Notes under the pieces: model-generated
The model's input: the letters and a program-made list of their open reading frames with translations, nothing else
Database searches by the model: none
What the model was told of the DNA's origin: nothing
Assembly: GCA_963634745.1 (NCBI GenBank)
Contig: CAVHCX010000007.1
Span: 38,475 to 102,474, forward strand
Direction: 5' to 3'
From: CAKRJP01 sp963634745
GTDB taxonomy: Bacteria > Bacillota > Clostridia > Lachnospirales > Lachnospiraceae
Length of the DNA stretch: 64,000 nucleotides
Part shown: one piece after another, positions 51,008 through 59,812 of the stretch
How the letters are laid out: every line of letters starts with the position of its first letter
Numbering within the stretch: the first letter of the stretch is position 1
Position numbers and translations under genes: made by a program

Positions 51008-51050
51008 AAAAAAAGATGAACCGACCAGGAAAATCCAGGCTCGGTCCATC
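51008..51050 (-). terminator. Terminator of prfA
   Basis: Long imperfect stem GATGGACCGAGCCTGG / CCTGGTCGGTTCATC with a 5-nt loop, followed by seven T on the minus strand, 15 nt after the prfA stop. Confidence 0.85.
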
Positions 51051-51064
51051 TATCTCTTTGATCC

Positions 51065-52138
51065 TTATTCTTCGTTCATATTTGCCAGCTTAGCTGCCTG
51101 GTCTGCCGCGATGCAGGCATCTATGATTTCCTGGATATCTCCATTCATGATCTTATCAAGCTTATATAAGGTAAGACCAATTCGGTGATCTGTCACACGT
51201 CCCTGAGGGAAATTGTAGGTACGGATCTTCTCCGAACGATCTCCGGTACCGATCTGACTCTTTCTTGCCTCTGCCTCAGCATCGTGCTGTTTCTGGCATT
51301 CCAAATCATATAACTTGGCACGGAGGAGGGCAAAGGCCTTATCCTTGTTCTGCAACTGAGATTTCTCTGTCTGGCTGTAGATAACAATACCTGTCGGATA
51401 GTGGGTTAAACGTACCGCGGAATCTGTCGTATTGACACACTGTCCACCGTTACCGGAAGCTCTCATTACATCGATACGGATATCCTTCTCATCAATCTGA
51501 ACATCTACATCCTCAGCCTCCGGCATCACTGCTACGGTGATGGTGGAGGTATGGATACGTCCGCCGGATTCTGTCTCAGGAACCCGCTGAACACGGTGAA
51601 CGCCGGACTCATATTTCATTACAGAGTAGGCTCCCTGACCTGTGATCATAAAGGTGACATTCTTCATTCCGCCGATTCCGATCTCTTCACACTCAACCAG
51701 CTCTACCTTCCAGCGTTTGCTCTCTGCATAATGCAAATACATACGATAGATCTCAGCGGCAAACAAGGCCGCCTCATCTCCACCGGCACCTGCACGGATT
51801 TCCACAATAACATTCTTGTCATCGTTGGGATCCTTAGGAAGAAGTAAGATCTTAAGTTCCTGCTCTAACTCGTCCACTCTAGCCTTAGAATCATTCAACT
51901 CTTCCTTGGCTAACTCTCTCATTTCCTCGTCGGATTCTTCCTCTAAAAGTTCTAAACTATCCTCAATATTCTGCTTGCAGGTCGTATATTCCTTGTAGGC
52001 TTCTGCGATAGGGGTAAGCTCCGCCTGCTCTTTCATAAGCTTTCTGAAGCGGTTCTGGTCATTGGCCACATCCGGCTCCTGCAGCTCGTTTAATATTTCA
52101 TCCAAACGAATGACAATATCTTCTAATCTATCAAACAT
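51065..52138 (-). CDS. prfA: Peptide chain release factor 1
   Basis: RF1 (357 aa) recognises UAA and UAG and triggers peptidyl-tRNA hydrolysis. The GGQ loop is in MRASGNGGQCVNTTDSAVRLTHYPTGI, with the Gln methylated by PrmC, encoded just upstream. The stop-codon decoding domain has the expected HRVQRVPETESGGRIHTST. The N-terminal coiled coil fits the family. Length matches the family. Start ATG with GGGAGGACAATT upstream. It lies 40 nt after prmC in the same direction, giving the conserved yqhQ-prmC-prfA order of Firmicutes, and is followed by a terminator. Confidence 0.97.
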   Translation of the reverse strand: MFDRLEDIVIRLDEILNELQEPDVANDQNRFRKLMKEQAELTPIAEAYKEYTTCKQNIEDSLELLEEESDEEMRELAKEELNDSKARVDELEQELKILLLPKDPNDDKNVIVEIRAGAGGDEAALFAAEIYRMYLHYAESKRWKVELVECEEIGIGGMKNVTFMITGQGAYSVMKYESGVHRVQRVPETESGGRIHTSTITVAVMPEAEDVDVQIDEKDIRIDVMRASGNGGQCVNTTDSAVRLTHYPTGIVIYSQTEKSQLQNKDKAFALLRAKLYDLECQKQHDAEAEARKSQIGTGDRSEKIRTYNFPQGRVTDHRIGLTLYKLDKIMNGDIQEIIDACIAADQAAKLANMNEE

Positions 52139-52178
52139 AATTGTCCTCCCGACTCATTTTCTAAAAAACGTATCTTTC

Positions 52179-53057
52179 TTATTCTAACCTTCCATATACC
52201 ACTCGGTCAAGTCCTGCCAAATCCTTTTTTACCCTTACCTGTAAAAATCCGGCTTCTTTCATAAGATCAGCAACCTCTTGTCCCTGGTCATGACCGATCT
52301 CAAAGAGGAGCTGGCCTTGTTTTGTCAGATATTTATGGGCATCTTTAATAATTCGCTTATAAAAATAGAGGCCATCTTCTTTTCCGTCTAAGGCAATATA
52401 GGGGTCGTGAAACTTCACTTCCTCCGCGAGCTCCTCAATCACCTGGGTTTTTATGTAGGGGGGATTGGAGACCAACATGTGAAATTTCTGATCCGGGTCC
52501 AAGGCCTCAAAAAGATCTCCCTGTAAAAATTTCACCCGATCCGCGGGGCAAGAAAGATTGTCTCGGTTTTTTTCTGCTACTTTTAGTGCTTCCTTAGAGA
52601 TATCCACCCCTACCCCTTTTAGGCCGGGAATCTTATAAACTTCCCCTCCTCTTTTTAAGAGACTCAATAAAATACAGCCCGAACCGGTGCACATATCCAA
52701 AATGTTCATATCAGGACCAAGATTTTCTAGGGCTTCCTCCACCAAAACTTCTGTATCCTGTCTTGGCACCAGGACATGCTCATTTACATAGAAGGGATAT
52801 CCCATAAATTCCTGTTCATGGGTAATATGCTGCAAGGGAATATGGGTCTTGCGCTTTTCTATATACTGAAGATATTCCCTTACTTGATCCTCAGTAAGCT
52901 CTCGGTTTGGATCTCCGAAATAAGTCGCCTTACTAATCCCGGTAACATATTCAAGCAAGTACCAGGCATCCAAGCTAGCGTCCGAGGTTCCTGCCTCTTC
53001 TAAAATCCCTGCCCCTTCTTTATACGCTTGTATCAGTGTTGAAATTTTCTGTTTCAT
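52179..53057 (-). CDS. prmC: Release-factor glutamine N5-methyltransferase
   Basis: PrmC/HemK (292 aa) methylates the GGQ glutamine of RF1 and RF2 using SAM. The N-terminal helical domain (1-80) is followed by the Rossmann methyltransferase fold: ILDMCTGSGCILLSLL (SAM loop), GVDISKEAL and the NPPY catalytic motif (VSNPPYIKTQV), then LALDGKEDGLYFYKRII-like and LLFEIGHDQG. The longer frame starts at 53099, but I chose the ATG at 53057, where GGAG stands 6-8 nt upstream and the protein begins MKQKISTLIQ. It overlaps the 3' end of yqhQ by 38 nt, and is followed by prfA. Confidence 0.94.
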   Translation of the reverse strand: MKQKISTLIQAYKEGAGILEEAGTSDASLDAWYLLEYVTGISKATYFGDPNRELTEDQVREYLQYIEKRKTHIPLQHITHEQEFMGYPFYVNEHVLVPRQDTEVLVEEALENLGPDMNILDMCTGSGCILLSLLKRGGEVYKIPGLKGVGVDISKEALKVAEKNRDNLSCPADRVKFLQGDLFEALDPDQKFHMLVSNPPYIKTQVIEELAEEVKFHDPYIALDGKEDGLYFYKRIIKDAHKYLTKQGQLLFEIGHDQGQEVADLMKEAGFLQVRVKKDLAGLDRVVYGRLE

Positions 53058-53952
53058 AGCTTCTCCAGTCAAATACAGCTTCCACTGCCTCGATCCCAAC
53101 CTCGATCATAGAATCATCCGGCTCTTTGGTGGTAAGCATCTGTATGGCCATGCCCGGCTTACTGATAAGATTCACCAGGGCATTGTCACTGCGACCTGCC
53201 AGCTTTAAGACCTCATAAGAAATACCTGCGATTACAGGGATCAAGGCGATCCGCACTACAATCCGCATAAGAGGGGTCTCAACCTGCACCAGCATTAGTA
53301 AAATAATACTAATGGCCAGGACAAAGAACAAAAAGCTGGTTCCGCATCTTTTGTGCTGTCTGGAGCTTTTCCGAACGTTTTCCACCGTAAGAGGCAGACC
53401 ATGCTCAATGCAATTAATACATTTATGCTCCGCTCCGTGATACATAAAGGTTCTCTGAATGTCATCCATGCGAGAGATGACTAAAATATAAATGATAAAA
53501 ATAGCGATCCTTATAAATCCTTCAATAATCGTCCGGATATGGTAGGAAGAAATGACCGGTTTCAAAAAAGCAGACAGAAAATAAGGAAGCACCATAAAGA
53601 TTCCCACAGCCAGGATGACCGAGATCACCATGGTAATATTCATAATAAGGCTTTCTTGTTTTTTTGCCTTCTCCTTCTCCTCTTCAGTCATAGACGGATC
53701 TTCCTCCTCAAAAAACTGGGAAGAAAACATAAGGGTCGAAACCCCAAGGATCATAGAATCGATAAAGTTAAAGATCCCACGGATAAAGGGAAGTCTTCCC
53801 AGTTTTCCTACCGCCTCGGCACATCCATGGTAGTCTTTTTTCTCCACTACAATCTCCCCGTCAGCCTTCCTGACAGCTACGGCATAGGTATCCTTGTTCT
53901 TCATCATAATCCCCTCTAGGACTGCCTGGCCGCCGATATTCGATGATTTCAT
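53020..53952 (-). CDS. yqhQ: DUF1385 membrane protein (YqhQ family)
   Basis: A 310-aa membrane protein of the DUF1385/YqhQ family. The N-terminal signature NIGGQAVLEGIMMKN is diagnostic, followed by WVKKKDYHGCAE-like charged sequence and hydrophobic segments at about 105-135, 145-165 and 205-240. Conserved motifs are MYHGAEHKCINCIE-like (YHGAEHK) and RRCGTSFLF-like (HKRCGTSFLF). Function is not established. It is nearly always beside prmC-prfA or rpmE in Firmicutes, as here. Start ATG with AAGGAGATTTATAT upstream. Its stop lies 38 nt inside prmC. Confidence 0.93.
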   Translation of the reverse strand: MKSSNIGGQAVLEGIMMKNKDTYAVAVRKADGEIVVEKKDYHGCAEAVGKLGRLPFIRGIFNFIDSMILGVSTLMFSSQFFEEEDPSMTEEEKEKAKKQESLIMNITMVISVILAVGIFMVLPYFLSAFLKPVISSYHIRTIIEGFIRIAIFIIYILVISRMDDIQRTFMYHGAEHKCINCIEHGLPLTVENVRKSSRQHKRCGTSFLFFVLAISIILLMLVQVETPLMRIVVRIALIPVIAGISYEVLKLAGRSDNALVNLISKPGMAIQMLTTKEPDDSMIEVGIEAVEAVFDWRSYETENFNTDTSV

Positions 53953-53990
53953 ATAAATCTCCTTATATAAGTCTCTATCATCTGCAAAAA

Positions 53991-54025
53991 CTAGAAAGAG
54001 CTGAGATTTTATAATCTCAGCTCTT
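53991..54025 (-). terminator. Terminator of rpmE
   Basis: A perfect 13-bp stem, AAGAGCTGAGATT / AATCTCAGCTCTT, with a 4-nt loop, then a T-rich stretch on the minus strand, 12 nt past the rpmE stop and before the yqhQ gene. Confidence 0.85.
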
Positions 54026-54036
54026 AATCACATGTC

Positions 54037-54240
54037 TTATTTGCTCAAACCATATTTTCTGTTGAACTTATCTACACGGCCACGAGCCTGAGTAGCTTTC
54101 TGCTGTCCTGTATAGAATGGATGACACTTAGAACAGATTTCAACGTGGATATCTTCGTTGGTAGATCCTGTTACAAATGTGTTACCACAGTTACAAGTTA
54201 CAGTTGCCTGATAATATGCTGGATGGATTCCTTCTTTCAT
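54037..54240 (-). CDS. rpmE: Ribosomal protein bL31 (zinc-binding form)
   Basis: A 67-aa ribosomal protein of the large subunit. The sequence MKEGIHPAYYQATVTCNCGNTF...CSKCHPFYTGQQKATQARGRVDKFNRKYG is L31; Cys ligands in CNCG and CSKC show the zinc-bearing C+ type. The open frame extends to 54294, but I chose the ATG at 54240, where GAGGTG stands 6-9 nt upstream and the length is normal; the extra 18 residues are leader. It has its own promoter whose -35 touches the rho stop codon. The order rho-rpmE-yqhQ-prmC-prfA is conserved in Firmicutes. Confidence 0.96.
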   Translation of the reverse strand: MKEGIHPAYYQATVTCNCGNTFVTGSTNEDIHVEICSKCHPFYTGQQKATQARGRVDKFNRKYGLSK

Positions 54241-54312
54241 GATTTTCACCTCTTCTTTATTTTTCATCTGCACCCATGGTGCTTCTTTGTTCATTTCATA
54301 AACAGCTCTGTT

Positions 54313-54342
54313 AGTATATCATAGCGTTTTATAGTTTGTCTA
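54313..54342 (-). promoter_or_regulatory. Predicted promoter of rpmE, with a leader hairpin
   Basis: Minus strand: -35 TAGACA (54337-54342, overlapping the rho stop), 18-bp spacer, -10 TATACT (54313-54318). The leader contains a GCACC-ATG-GGTGC hairpin (54270-54282), a place for autoregulation. Confidence 0.6.
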
Positions 54343-55686
54343 GTTAAATTTTGACTTTTTTACTAATTGCACCAATTCGGCATTATTTTTGGTTTTGCTA
54401 AACATATTTAGGATATGGTCAACGGCCTCATCTGCCTTTAAGCCGTTGAGATTTTTCCTCATAATATCGACTGCCTCCTGCTCTTCATTATTAAGAAGCA
54501 GGTCCTCTCTTCTGGTTCCGGACTTCGGAATATCAATAGCCGGGAACATTCTTCTCTCTGATAATTTACGGTCCAGGATCAATTCCATATTGCCGGTTCC
54601 CTTAAATTCCTCATAAACAACATCGTCCATCTTACTTCCTGTATCCACCAGGGCTGTGGCAAGGATGGTAAGACTTCCTCCCTCCCTCATGTTTCTTGCA
54701 GCACCGAAGAAACGTTTGGGCATGTGAAGGGCCGCCGGGTCTAAACCGCCGGAGAGGGTTCTTCCTGACGGCGGAACTGTTAAGTTATAGGCCCTGGCCA
54801 GGCGAGTGATACTATCTAGGAGGATCATAACATCCTGCTTATTTTCCACCAAACGTTTTGCCCGCTCAATGACCATCTCTGACACCCGCTTGTGATGCTC
54901 CGGGGTCTCGTCAAAGGTAGAATAGATCACCTCTACATTTTCTCCCTCAATGGTCTCCTTTATATCTGTAACTTCCTCCGGTCTCTCATCGATAAGAAGA
55001 ATTAGCAAATGTACCTCCGGATTATTCTTTCTCACGGACAAGGCCACCTGCTTCAAGAGGGTGGTTTTACCGGCCTTGGGCGGGGATACAATCATACCAC
55101 GCTGGCCCTTTCCGATGGGTGACATCAGATCCATAATCCTCATAGAAGTGCTGGTGCTTCCTGTTTCCAACCTGAGTCTTTGATTTGGAAAAATCGGGAT
55201 AAGGTCCTCGAAATTCTTTCTTCTAGCCACCACCATAGGATCCATATCATTAACTTTGATCAAATATAAGAGGGCGGAAAACTTCTCCTGCTGGGTCTTA
55301 ACCCTGGTATTACCCTCTAAGATATCACCGGTCTTTAAATTAAATCTGCGAATCTGGGAGGGAGCCACATAGACATCCTGCTCTCCGGGCAAATAATTAT
55401 CACTACGAATAAATCCATAACCATCCGGCATGACTTCTAAAATTCCCCGTACGGTATTCCCACTGTCTAGGCGGTCAATGTCATGGGTTTCTTTATTCTC
55501 TTTATCTCCGGTGTTGGCAGACAGGGCCTTTACCGTCTCCTGCTTCTCGCTTTTTTCCTTTTCATCCTCTTCTACCATGCGCTCCACAAGCTCTGCCTTT
55601 TTTAAGGATGAAATTCCTTTTAAGCCTCTGGCCTTGGCAAGGTCTCGCAAGGTTGCTAGGGGCAACGATTCGTATTTTTCTCTCAT
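54340..55686 (-). CDS. rho: Transcription termination factor Rho
   Basis: Hexameric RNA helicase (448 aa) for factor-dependent termination. The Rho N-terminal domain (LATLRDLAKARGLKGISSLKKAELV) is followed by a short charged insert (45-75), the CSD RNA-binding domain (GILEVMPDGYGFIRSDNYLPGEQDVYV) and the ATPase with Walker A SPPKAGKTTLL. The Q-loop and R-loop blocks (RTLSGGLDPAALHMPKRFFGAARN) complete it. Start ATG with AAAGGAATTATAAG upstream. It is divergent from the malic-enzyme gene, with a promoter and a leader of roughly 180 nt, and is followed by rpmE, whose promoter overlaps its stop. Confidence 0.97.
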   Translation of the reverse strand: MREKYESLPLATLRDLAKARGLKGISSLKKAELVERMVEEDEKEKSEKQETVKALSANTGDKENKETHDIDRLDSGNTVRGILEVMPDGYGFIRSDNYLPGEQDVYVAPSQIRRFNLKTGDILEGNTRVKTQQEKFSALLYLIKVNDMDPMVVARRKNFEDLIPIFPNQRLRLETGSTSTSMRIMDLMSPIGKGQRGMIVSPPKAGKTTLLKQVALSVRKNNPEVHLLILLIDERPEEVTDIKETIEGENVEVIYSTFDETPEHHKRVSEMVIERAKRLVENKQDVMILLDSITRLARAYNLTVPPSGRTLSGGLDPAALHMPKRFFGAARNMREGGSLTILATALVDTGSKMDDVVYEEFKGTGNMELILDRKLSERRMFPAIDIPKSGTRREDLLLNNEEQEAVDIMRKNLNGLKADEAVDHILNMFSKTKNNAELVQLVKKSKFN

Positions 55687-55873
55687 CTTATAATTCCTTT
55701 CCTATCTATTTGCCACAAAATTTTCCTACAAATGAAAAAACAAGCAAGGGTAGCATCTACGCATCTACCCTCTGCCAAATAAGTCTATGTAATTGTAATC
55801 ATTTATCAAATGATCATATATCAAACTGGGTGTGGCGACCTGAATCGGTCTGTTCTGAATTATTAATATTTAG

Positions 55874-55902
55874 AGTATACTACACTTCCTTGCTTTTTTA
55901 AA
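55874..55902 (-). promoter_or_regulatory. Predicted promoter of rho and structured leader
   Basis: Minus strand: -35 TTTAAA (55897-55902), 17-bp spacer, -10 TATACT (55874-55879). The downstream leader (55687-55865) has ATCATTT/AAATGAT (55798-55814) and a GGGTAG/CTACCC hairpin (about 55749-55771) followed by a T-rich stretch, which could attenuate rho. The -35 is weak. Confidence 0.45.
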
Positions 55903-55919
55903 GGCATTTTTCTAAATCC

Positions 55920-55948
55920 TTGATTTGAACAGGTCAGAATGTTATGAT
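55920..55948 (+). promoter_or_regulatory. Predicted promoter of the malic-enzyme operon
   Basis: Plus strand: -35 TTGATT (55920-55925), 17-bp spacer, -10 TATGAT (55943-55948), about 38 nt before the ATG. Upstream lies the divergent rho promoter. Confidence 0.6.
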
Positions 55949-55985
55949 TGTTACAATTGCGAGAAAAGTTTAGGAGGTTGCTACT

Positions 55986-57134
55986 ATGACACCACAGGAA
56001 AAAGCATTACAGATGCACAAAGAATGGAATGGAAAATTAGAAACTACGGCAAAGTCCCACGTGAATTCTAGAGAGGACCTAGCCATCGCCTACACCCCCG
56101 GCGTAGCAGAACCTTGCAAGGTAATTGCAAAGGATCCGGAGGCTGCCTACACCTATACCATAAAGTCTAATACCGTTGCTGTTGTCTCCGACGGCAGTGC
56201 CGTACTGGGCCTTGGAAATATCGGCGCCCTTGCAGCTATGCCTGTTATGGAAGGAAAGGCCGTATTATTTAAAGAATTTGGCGGGGTAAATGCTGTACCC
56301 ATCTGCCTTGATACCCAGGACACAGAGGAAATTATCAAGACAGTGGTAAATATTGCTCCTGCCTTTGGAGGCATTAACTTAGAGGATATCAGCGCTCCTC
56401 GTTGCTTCGAGATCGAGTCCAGATTAAAAGAGCTTTTAGATATCCCCGTATTCCACGACGATCAGCACGGAACTGCCATCGTGGTATTGGCCGGTATTAT
56501 CAATGCCTTAAAAGTTACAGGAAAAGACAAGGATTCTGTAAAGGTCGTCGTAAACGGAGCCGGTTCTGCCGGGGTTGCCATTACAAAGCTTCTCTTAACT
56601 TATGGATTTAAGGATATTACCATGTGTGATATTAATGGAATTCTAGGAGAAGAATCTCCAAATCTAAACTGGATGCAAAAGGAGATGGTAAAGGTTACCA
56701 ACCCACAGAAAAAGACAGGCCTTTTAAAGGATGCCTTGGTTGGAGCCGACATTTTCGTAGGTGTCTCTGCCCCCAATATCGTCTCTGAGGAGATGGTCGC
56801 TTCCATGAACAAGGATGCTATCTTATTTGCCATGGCAAATCCGGTACCTGAAATTATGCCGGATGTGGCAAAGAAGGCCGGAGCCAAGGTGGTAGGAACC
56901 GGACGATCTGATTTTCCAAACCAGGTCAATAATGTAGTCGCCTTCCCGGGCATCTTCAAGGGAGCTTTGGAGGGACGCGCCACTCAGATTACTGAGGAAA
57001 TGAAGCTTGCCACTGCCAAGGCCATCGCTTCTTTGGTTCCTGATGAAGAATTAAATGAAAATAATATTCTTCCGGAAGCCTTTGATCCTCGTGTGGCTGA
57101 TGTAGTAAGTCAGGCGGTAAAGGAACTGATCTAA
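55986..57134 (+). CDS. Malic enzyme (malate dehydrogenase, oxaloacetate-decarboxylating)
   Basis: Short-form bacterial malic enzyme (382 aa) converting malate to pyruvate and CO2 with NAD(P). The N-terminal domain has YTPGVAEPC (catalytic Tyr) and VAVVSDGSAVLGLGNIG with the following KAVLFKEFGGVNA. The metal-binding and catalytic segment is FHDDQHGTA. The Rossmann domain has VVNGAGSAGVA. A TTGCTACTATG start with AGGAGG upstream. It is the first gene of a tight plus-strand operon: 3 nt to the radical SAM gene, which overlaps DUF4364. NAD versus NADP preference is not decidable. Confidence 0.95.
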   Translation: MTPQEKALQMHKEWNGKLETTAKSHVNSREDLAIAYTPGVAEPCKVIAKDPEAAYTYTIKSNTVAVVSDGSAVLGLGNIGALAAMPVMEGKAVLFKEFGGVNAVPICLDTQDTEEIIKTVVNIAPAFGGINLEDISAPRCFEIESRLKELLDIPVFHDDQHGTAIVVLAGIINALKVTGKDKDSVKVVVNGAGSAGVAITKLLLTYGFKDITMCDINGILGEESPNLNWMQKEMVKVTNPQKKTGLLKDALVGADIFVGVSAPNIVSEEMVASMNKDAILFAMANPVPEIMPDVAKKAGAKVVGTGRSDFPNQVNNVVAFPGIFKGALEGRATQITEEMKLATAKAIASLVPDEELNENNILPEAFDPRVADVVSQAVKELI

Positions 57135-57137
57135 TCT

Positions 57138-58064
57138 ATGACCATGCGCTGGGGCGAAAAGAGATACTACTCTCTTGACTATTATTTAAAAGAAAACTAC
57201 GGGGAAAAGATCTATAAAATTTCCCTAAATGGAGGCTTCACCTGTCCCAACCGAGACGGAAGCCTATCAGACCGAGGCTGTATTTTTTGCAGCCAGGGTG
57301 GATCCGGTGACTTTGCTGAGGATGCATCTGCTTCCATAAGCGACCAGATCGAGGCCGGCAAAAAACAAAGCGCCGCCAAGTATAGGGGCACTTCCTATAT
57401 TGCCTATTTTCAGGCCTATACCAATACCTATGCTTCTGTAGAATATCTGCGAAAGATTTTTATGGAGGCCATCCTCCATCCGGATATCAAGATCTTATCC
57501 ATTGCCACCAGGCCGGATTGTTTGGGCCAACCGGTGCTTTCTTTACTGGAAGAACTGGCACAGATCAAACCGGTATGGATTGAATTAGGCCTGCAAAGCA
57601 TCCATCCTTCCACAGCCCGCTTCATCCGCAGAGGCTATGAACTACCTGTCTTTGAAGACGCAGTAAGAAAGCTGGACCGCCTGGGGATTCCCGTCATCGT
57701 CCATACCATTCTGGGCCTTCCCGGGGAGACGGAAGAAATGATGCTTGAAACCGTGGCTTACCTAAATCACTTGCCCATTGCCGGCATTAAATTTCAACTT
57801 CTGCATGTACTAAAATTCACCGATTTGGCAGAAGTTTATAAAAGAAAGCCCTTCCATATCTACACGATGGAAGAGTATTTATCCTTATTAGGGAAATGCA
57901 TTTGCGGCCTAAACCCTAATATCGTAATCCACAGACTTACCGGAGATGGACCGGCTCCCCTTTTGATTGCTCCCACCTGGACCCTAAAGAAACGACATTT
58001 CTTAAATCAATTGGGCGCCTACCTAAAAAGAGAAGATCTCTGGCAGGGAAAGGAGATTTTATAA
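57138..58064 (+). CDS. TIGR01212-type radical SAM protein (YtqA-like)
   Basis: A 308-aa radical SAM enzyme. The Fe-S ligands are Cys36, Cys48 and Cys51 in GGFTCPNRDGSLSDRGCIFC, the unusual Cx11CxxC spacing of the YtqA/YhcC family. The core has AYFQAYTNTYASVEYLR, IATRPDCL, WIELGLQSIHPST, HTILGLPGETEEMMLETV and GIKFQLLHVLKFTDLAE, which are family-specific. YtqA is often beside a SAM methyltransferase; here none is nearby. A role in tRNA modification has been suggested for the family and is not shown. It starts 3 nt after the malic-enzyme stop and overlaps the DUF4364 start by 1 nt. Confidence 0.93.
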   Translation: MTMRWGEKRYYSLDYYLKENYGEKIYKISLNGGFTCPNRDGSLSDRGCIFCSQGGSGDFAEDASASISDQIEAGKKQSAAKYRGTSYIAYFQAYTNTYASVEYLRKIFMEAILHPDIKILSIATRPDCLGQPVLSLLEELAQIKPVWIELGLQSIHPSTARFIRRGYELPVFEDAVRKLDRLGIPVIVHTILGLPGETEEMMLETVAYLNHLPIAGIKFQLLHVLKFTDLAEVYKRKPFHIYTMEEYLSLLGKCICGLNPNIVIHRLTGDGPAPLLIAPTWTLKKRHFLNQLGAYLKREDLWQGKEIL

Positions 58065-58576
58065 TGGCAACTTCACTGATTGTTTATAAACTGATCATTT
58101 TATATATGTTAGACCGGGTTGATTTTCCCTTGAGCAATTCTCAGATTTCGGAATTTATCTTGAACGAGGGATATACCAACTACTTTAAGCTGCAGCAGGT
58201 ACTGGCAGAGATGATTGACTCTGGTTTTATCCGGGAGGAATCTACCCACAGCCGGACCTTCTACCACCTGACTGAAGAAGGTGAACAGACTATCAAATAT
58301 TTCAAAAGCGACCTGTCCCTAGAGATCCAGGAGGACATTGAAGAATATTTAAAAGAGAAAAAATATGACCTAAAAAATGAAGTCTCCGTAAAGGCTGACT
58401 TCTATCGCAATGCAAATGACGAATATTCTATTCGCTGTCAGGTCATTGAGCACAATTCCCCTCTGATCGATCTGACCGTCACTGCTCCTACCGAGGCGGA
58501 GGCCGAGACCATCGCAAACAACTGGACCCAGAAAAACGAAGAAATCTATGCCATGATCATGGCCAATCTTCTTTAA
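58064..58576 (+). CDS. DUF4364 winged-helix protein
   Basis: A 170-aa protein of the Clostridia-wide DUF4364 family. The N-terminal winged helix (1-75; LIILYMLDRVDFPLSNSQISEFILNEGYTNYFKLQQVLAEMIDSGFI) is like PadR/MarR-type HTH, then a beta-rich C-terminal half (110-170, NEVSVKADFYRN...IDLTVTAPTEAEAETI). It is probably a regulator, but its target is unknown. It overlaps the preceding radical SAM gene by one base (TAATG) and ends at a long hairpin shared with hemW. It completes the plus-strand operon. Confidence 0.88.
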   Translation: MATSLIVYKLIILYMLDRVDFPLSNSQISEFILNEGYTNYFKLQQVLAEMIDSGFIREESTHSRTFYHLTEEGEQTIKYFKSDLSLEIQEDIEEYLKEKKYDLKNEVSVKADFYRNANDEYSIRCQVIEHNSPLIDLTVTAPTEAEAETIANNWTQKNEEIYAMIMANLL

Positions 58577-58604
58577 TTTTTTTAATCTTGTCTTAAAACT
58601 ATAT

Positions 58605-58644
58605 ATGAGTGAATTTTTGTCTTTTAAAACAAAAATTCACTCAT
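58605..58644. terminator. Bidirectional 16-bp hairpin overlapping the hemW stop
   Basis: A perfect 16-bp stem, ATGAGTGAATTTTTGT (58605-58620) with its complement at 58629-58644, around an 8-nt loop. It is between the convergent DUF4364 and hemW genes. The hemW stop (58624-58626) lies in the loop and the right arm encodes its last codons. Confidence 0.8.
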
Positions 58645-59811
58645 AACATAATTACTTACATCGATTCCTCTTTCTGTCAATCGAAGGTAAGAATCTGAGG
58701 GCGCATCTTCCGTCCATTCTAATAATCCCTGACCTACAAGTTTTTCTATCACTTCTCCATAAACTTCTCTTAAAGTTAGGCCAAAGCTTTCATAGAATTT
58801 TTCAGCCCCCACCCCCTTCATGGTGCGAAGGCCCAAAAACATAGTTTCTTCCATCTGATTTTCTCTAGTAAGAACTTCTACATCTTTCTCTGCTTCTTTT
58901 TCACCCCCAGGCAAATCAGGGGACCTAAACCTACGATTTTCAATGAGGGAGGCTGCTCCCGAGCCAATTCCTAGGTAGTCCTTTCGATTCCAATAACCCA
59001 GATTATGACGGCACTCATAACCTTCCTTAGCATAATTGGAAATTTCATAGCGGTGATAGCCAAAGCTTTCCAGGATCTCTATGGTATCCCTATACATCTG
59101 CCGCTCCTCTTCCTCTCCCGGAAGCGGTCCAAACATCTCTAGGTCTTCCGCCGAAAGCTTCTTTCCTTCCCTGTCTCCATAAATTTCATAAAAAGGAGTC
59201 CCTTCCTCTATAATGAGACTGTAAGCCGAAATGTGTTCCGGGGCTGGCGTTAGATTTGCCACTTTTTTCAGGGTCCTTTGATAACTTTCCCTGGTTTGAA
59301 AGGGGATGGCTGACATAAGGTCTACATTGATATTGTCAAAGCCCGCCTCTCTGGCCATCTGGTAGGACTCTAAAAATTCGTCGTAGCTATGGATCCTGCC
59401 AAGCGCCCTCAATTCTTTGGAGTCTGTAGATTGCAATCCTATGCTCAGCCGATTGATTCCACAAGCCTTATAGGCTGTGAGTTTGTCCCTTGTGACAGTG
59501 CCGGGATTCATCTCCATGCTGATTTCCGCATCTTCTCTGAGACAGAAGGTATCTCTAATAGCCTCAAAGATAGCTCTGACCTGCTGTCCTGTAAGAATCG
59601 AGGGTGTCCCTCCCCCTAGGAAAATGCTGCTAACAAGAGAAACCTTTGCCAAATCTTTATAGCTTCTGATTTTTCGGCAAAGGCTCTCTACATAGTCCTG
59701 CCGCTGGTCCTTGGTAGAAACAGCGGACAGGAAGTCACAATATTTACATTTTCGAAGGCAAAAGGGAATATGAATATATAATTCTAATTCTTTTTTATCT
59801 TCCATATACAT
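58624..59811 (-). CDS. hemW: Heme chaperone HemW (radical SAM)
   Basis: HemW (395 aa) is a radical-SAM homologue of coproporphyrinogen dehydrogenase that carries heme to respiratory enzymes. The cluster motif is CLRKCKYCDF (Cys18, Cys22, Cys25), lacking the fourth Cys that HemN has after Cys25, which supports HemW over HemN. Other motifs: FLGGGTPSIL, EMNPGTV, LSIGLQS, NVDLMSAIPFQT, YGYHRYEISNYA-like, and the C-terminal winged-helix domain. It lies 1-2 nt after lepA, a pairing usual in Firmicutes. The last codons form the arm of the terminator hairpin. Confidence 0.94.
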   Translation of the reverse strand: MYMEDKKELELYIHIPFCLRKCKYCDFLSAVSTKDQRQDYVESLCRKIRSYKDLAKVSLVSSIFLGGGTPSILTGQQVRAIFEAIRDTFCLREDAEISMEMNPGTVTRDKLTAYKACGINRLSIGLQSTDSKELRALGRIHSYDEFLESYQMAREAGFDNINVDLMSAIPFQTRESYQRTLKKVANLTPAPEHISAYSLIIEEGTPFYEIYGDREGKKLSAEDLEMFGPLPGEEEERQMYRDTIEILESFGYHRYEISNYAKEGYECRHNLGYWNRKDYLGIGSGAASLIENRRFRSPDLPGGEKEAEKDVEVLTRENQMEETMFLGLRTMKGVGAEKFYESFGLTLREVYGEVIEKLVGQGLLEWTEDAPSDSYLRLTERGIDVSNYVMSEFLF

Positions 59812-59812
59812 T

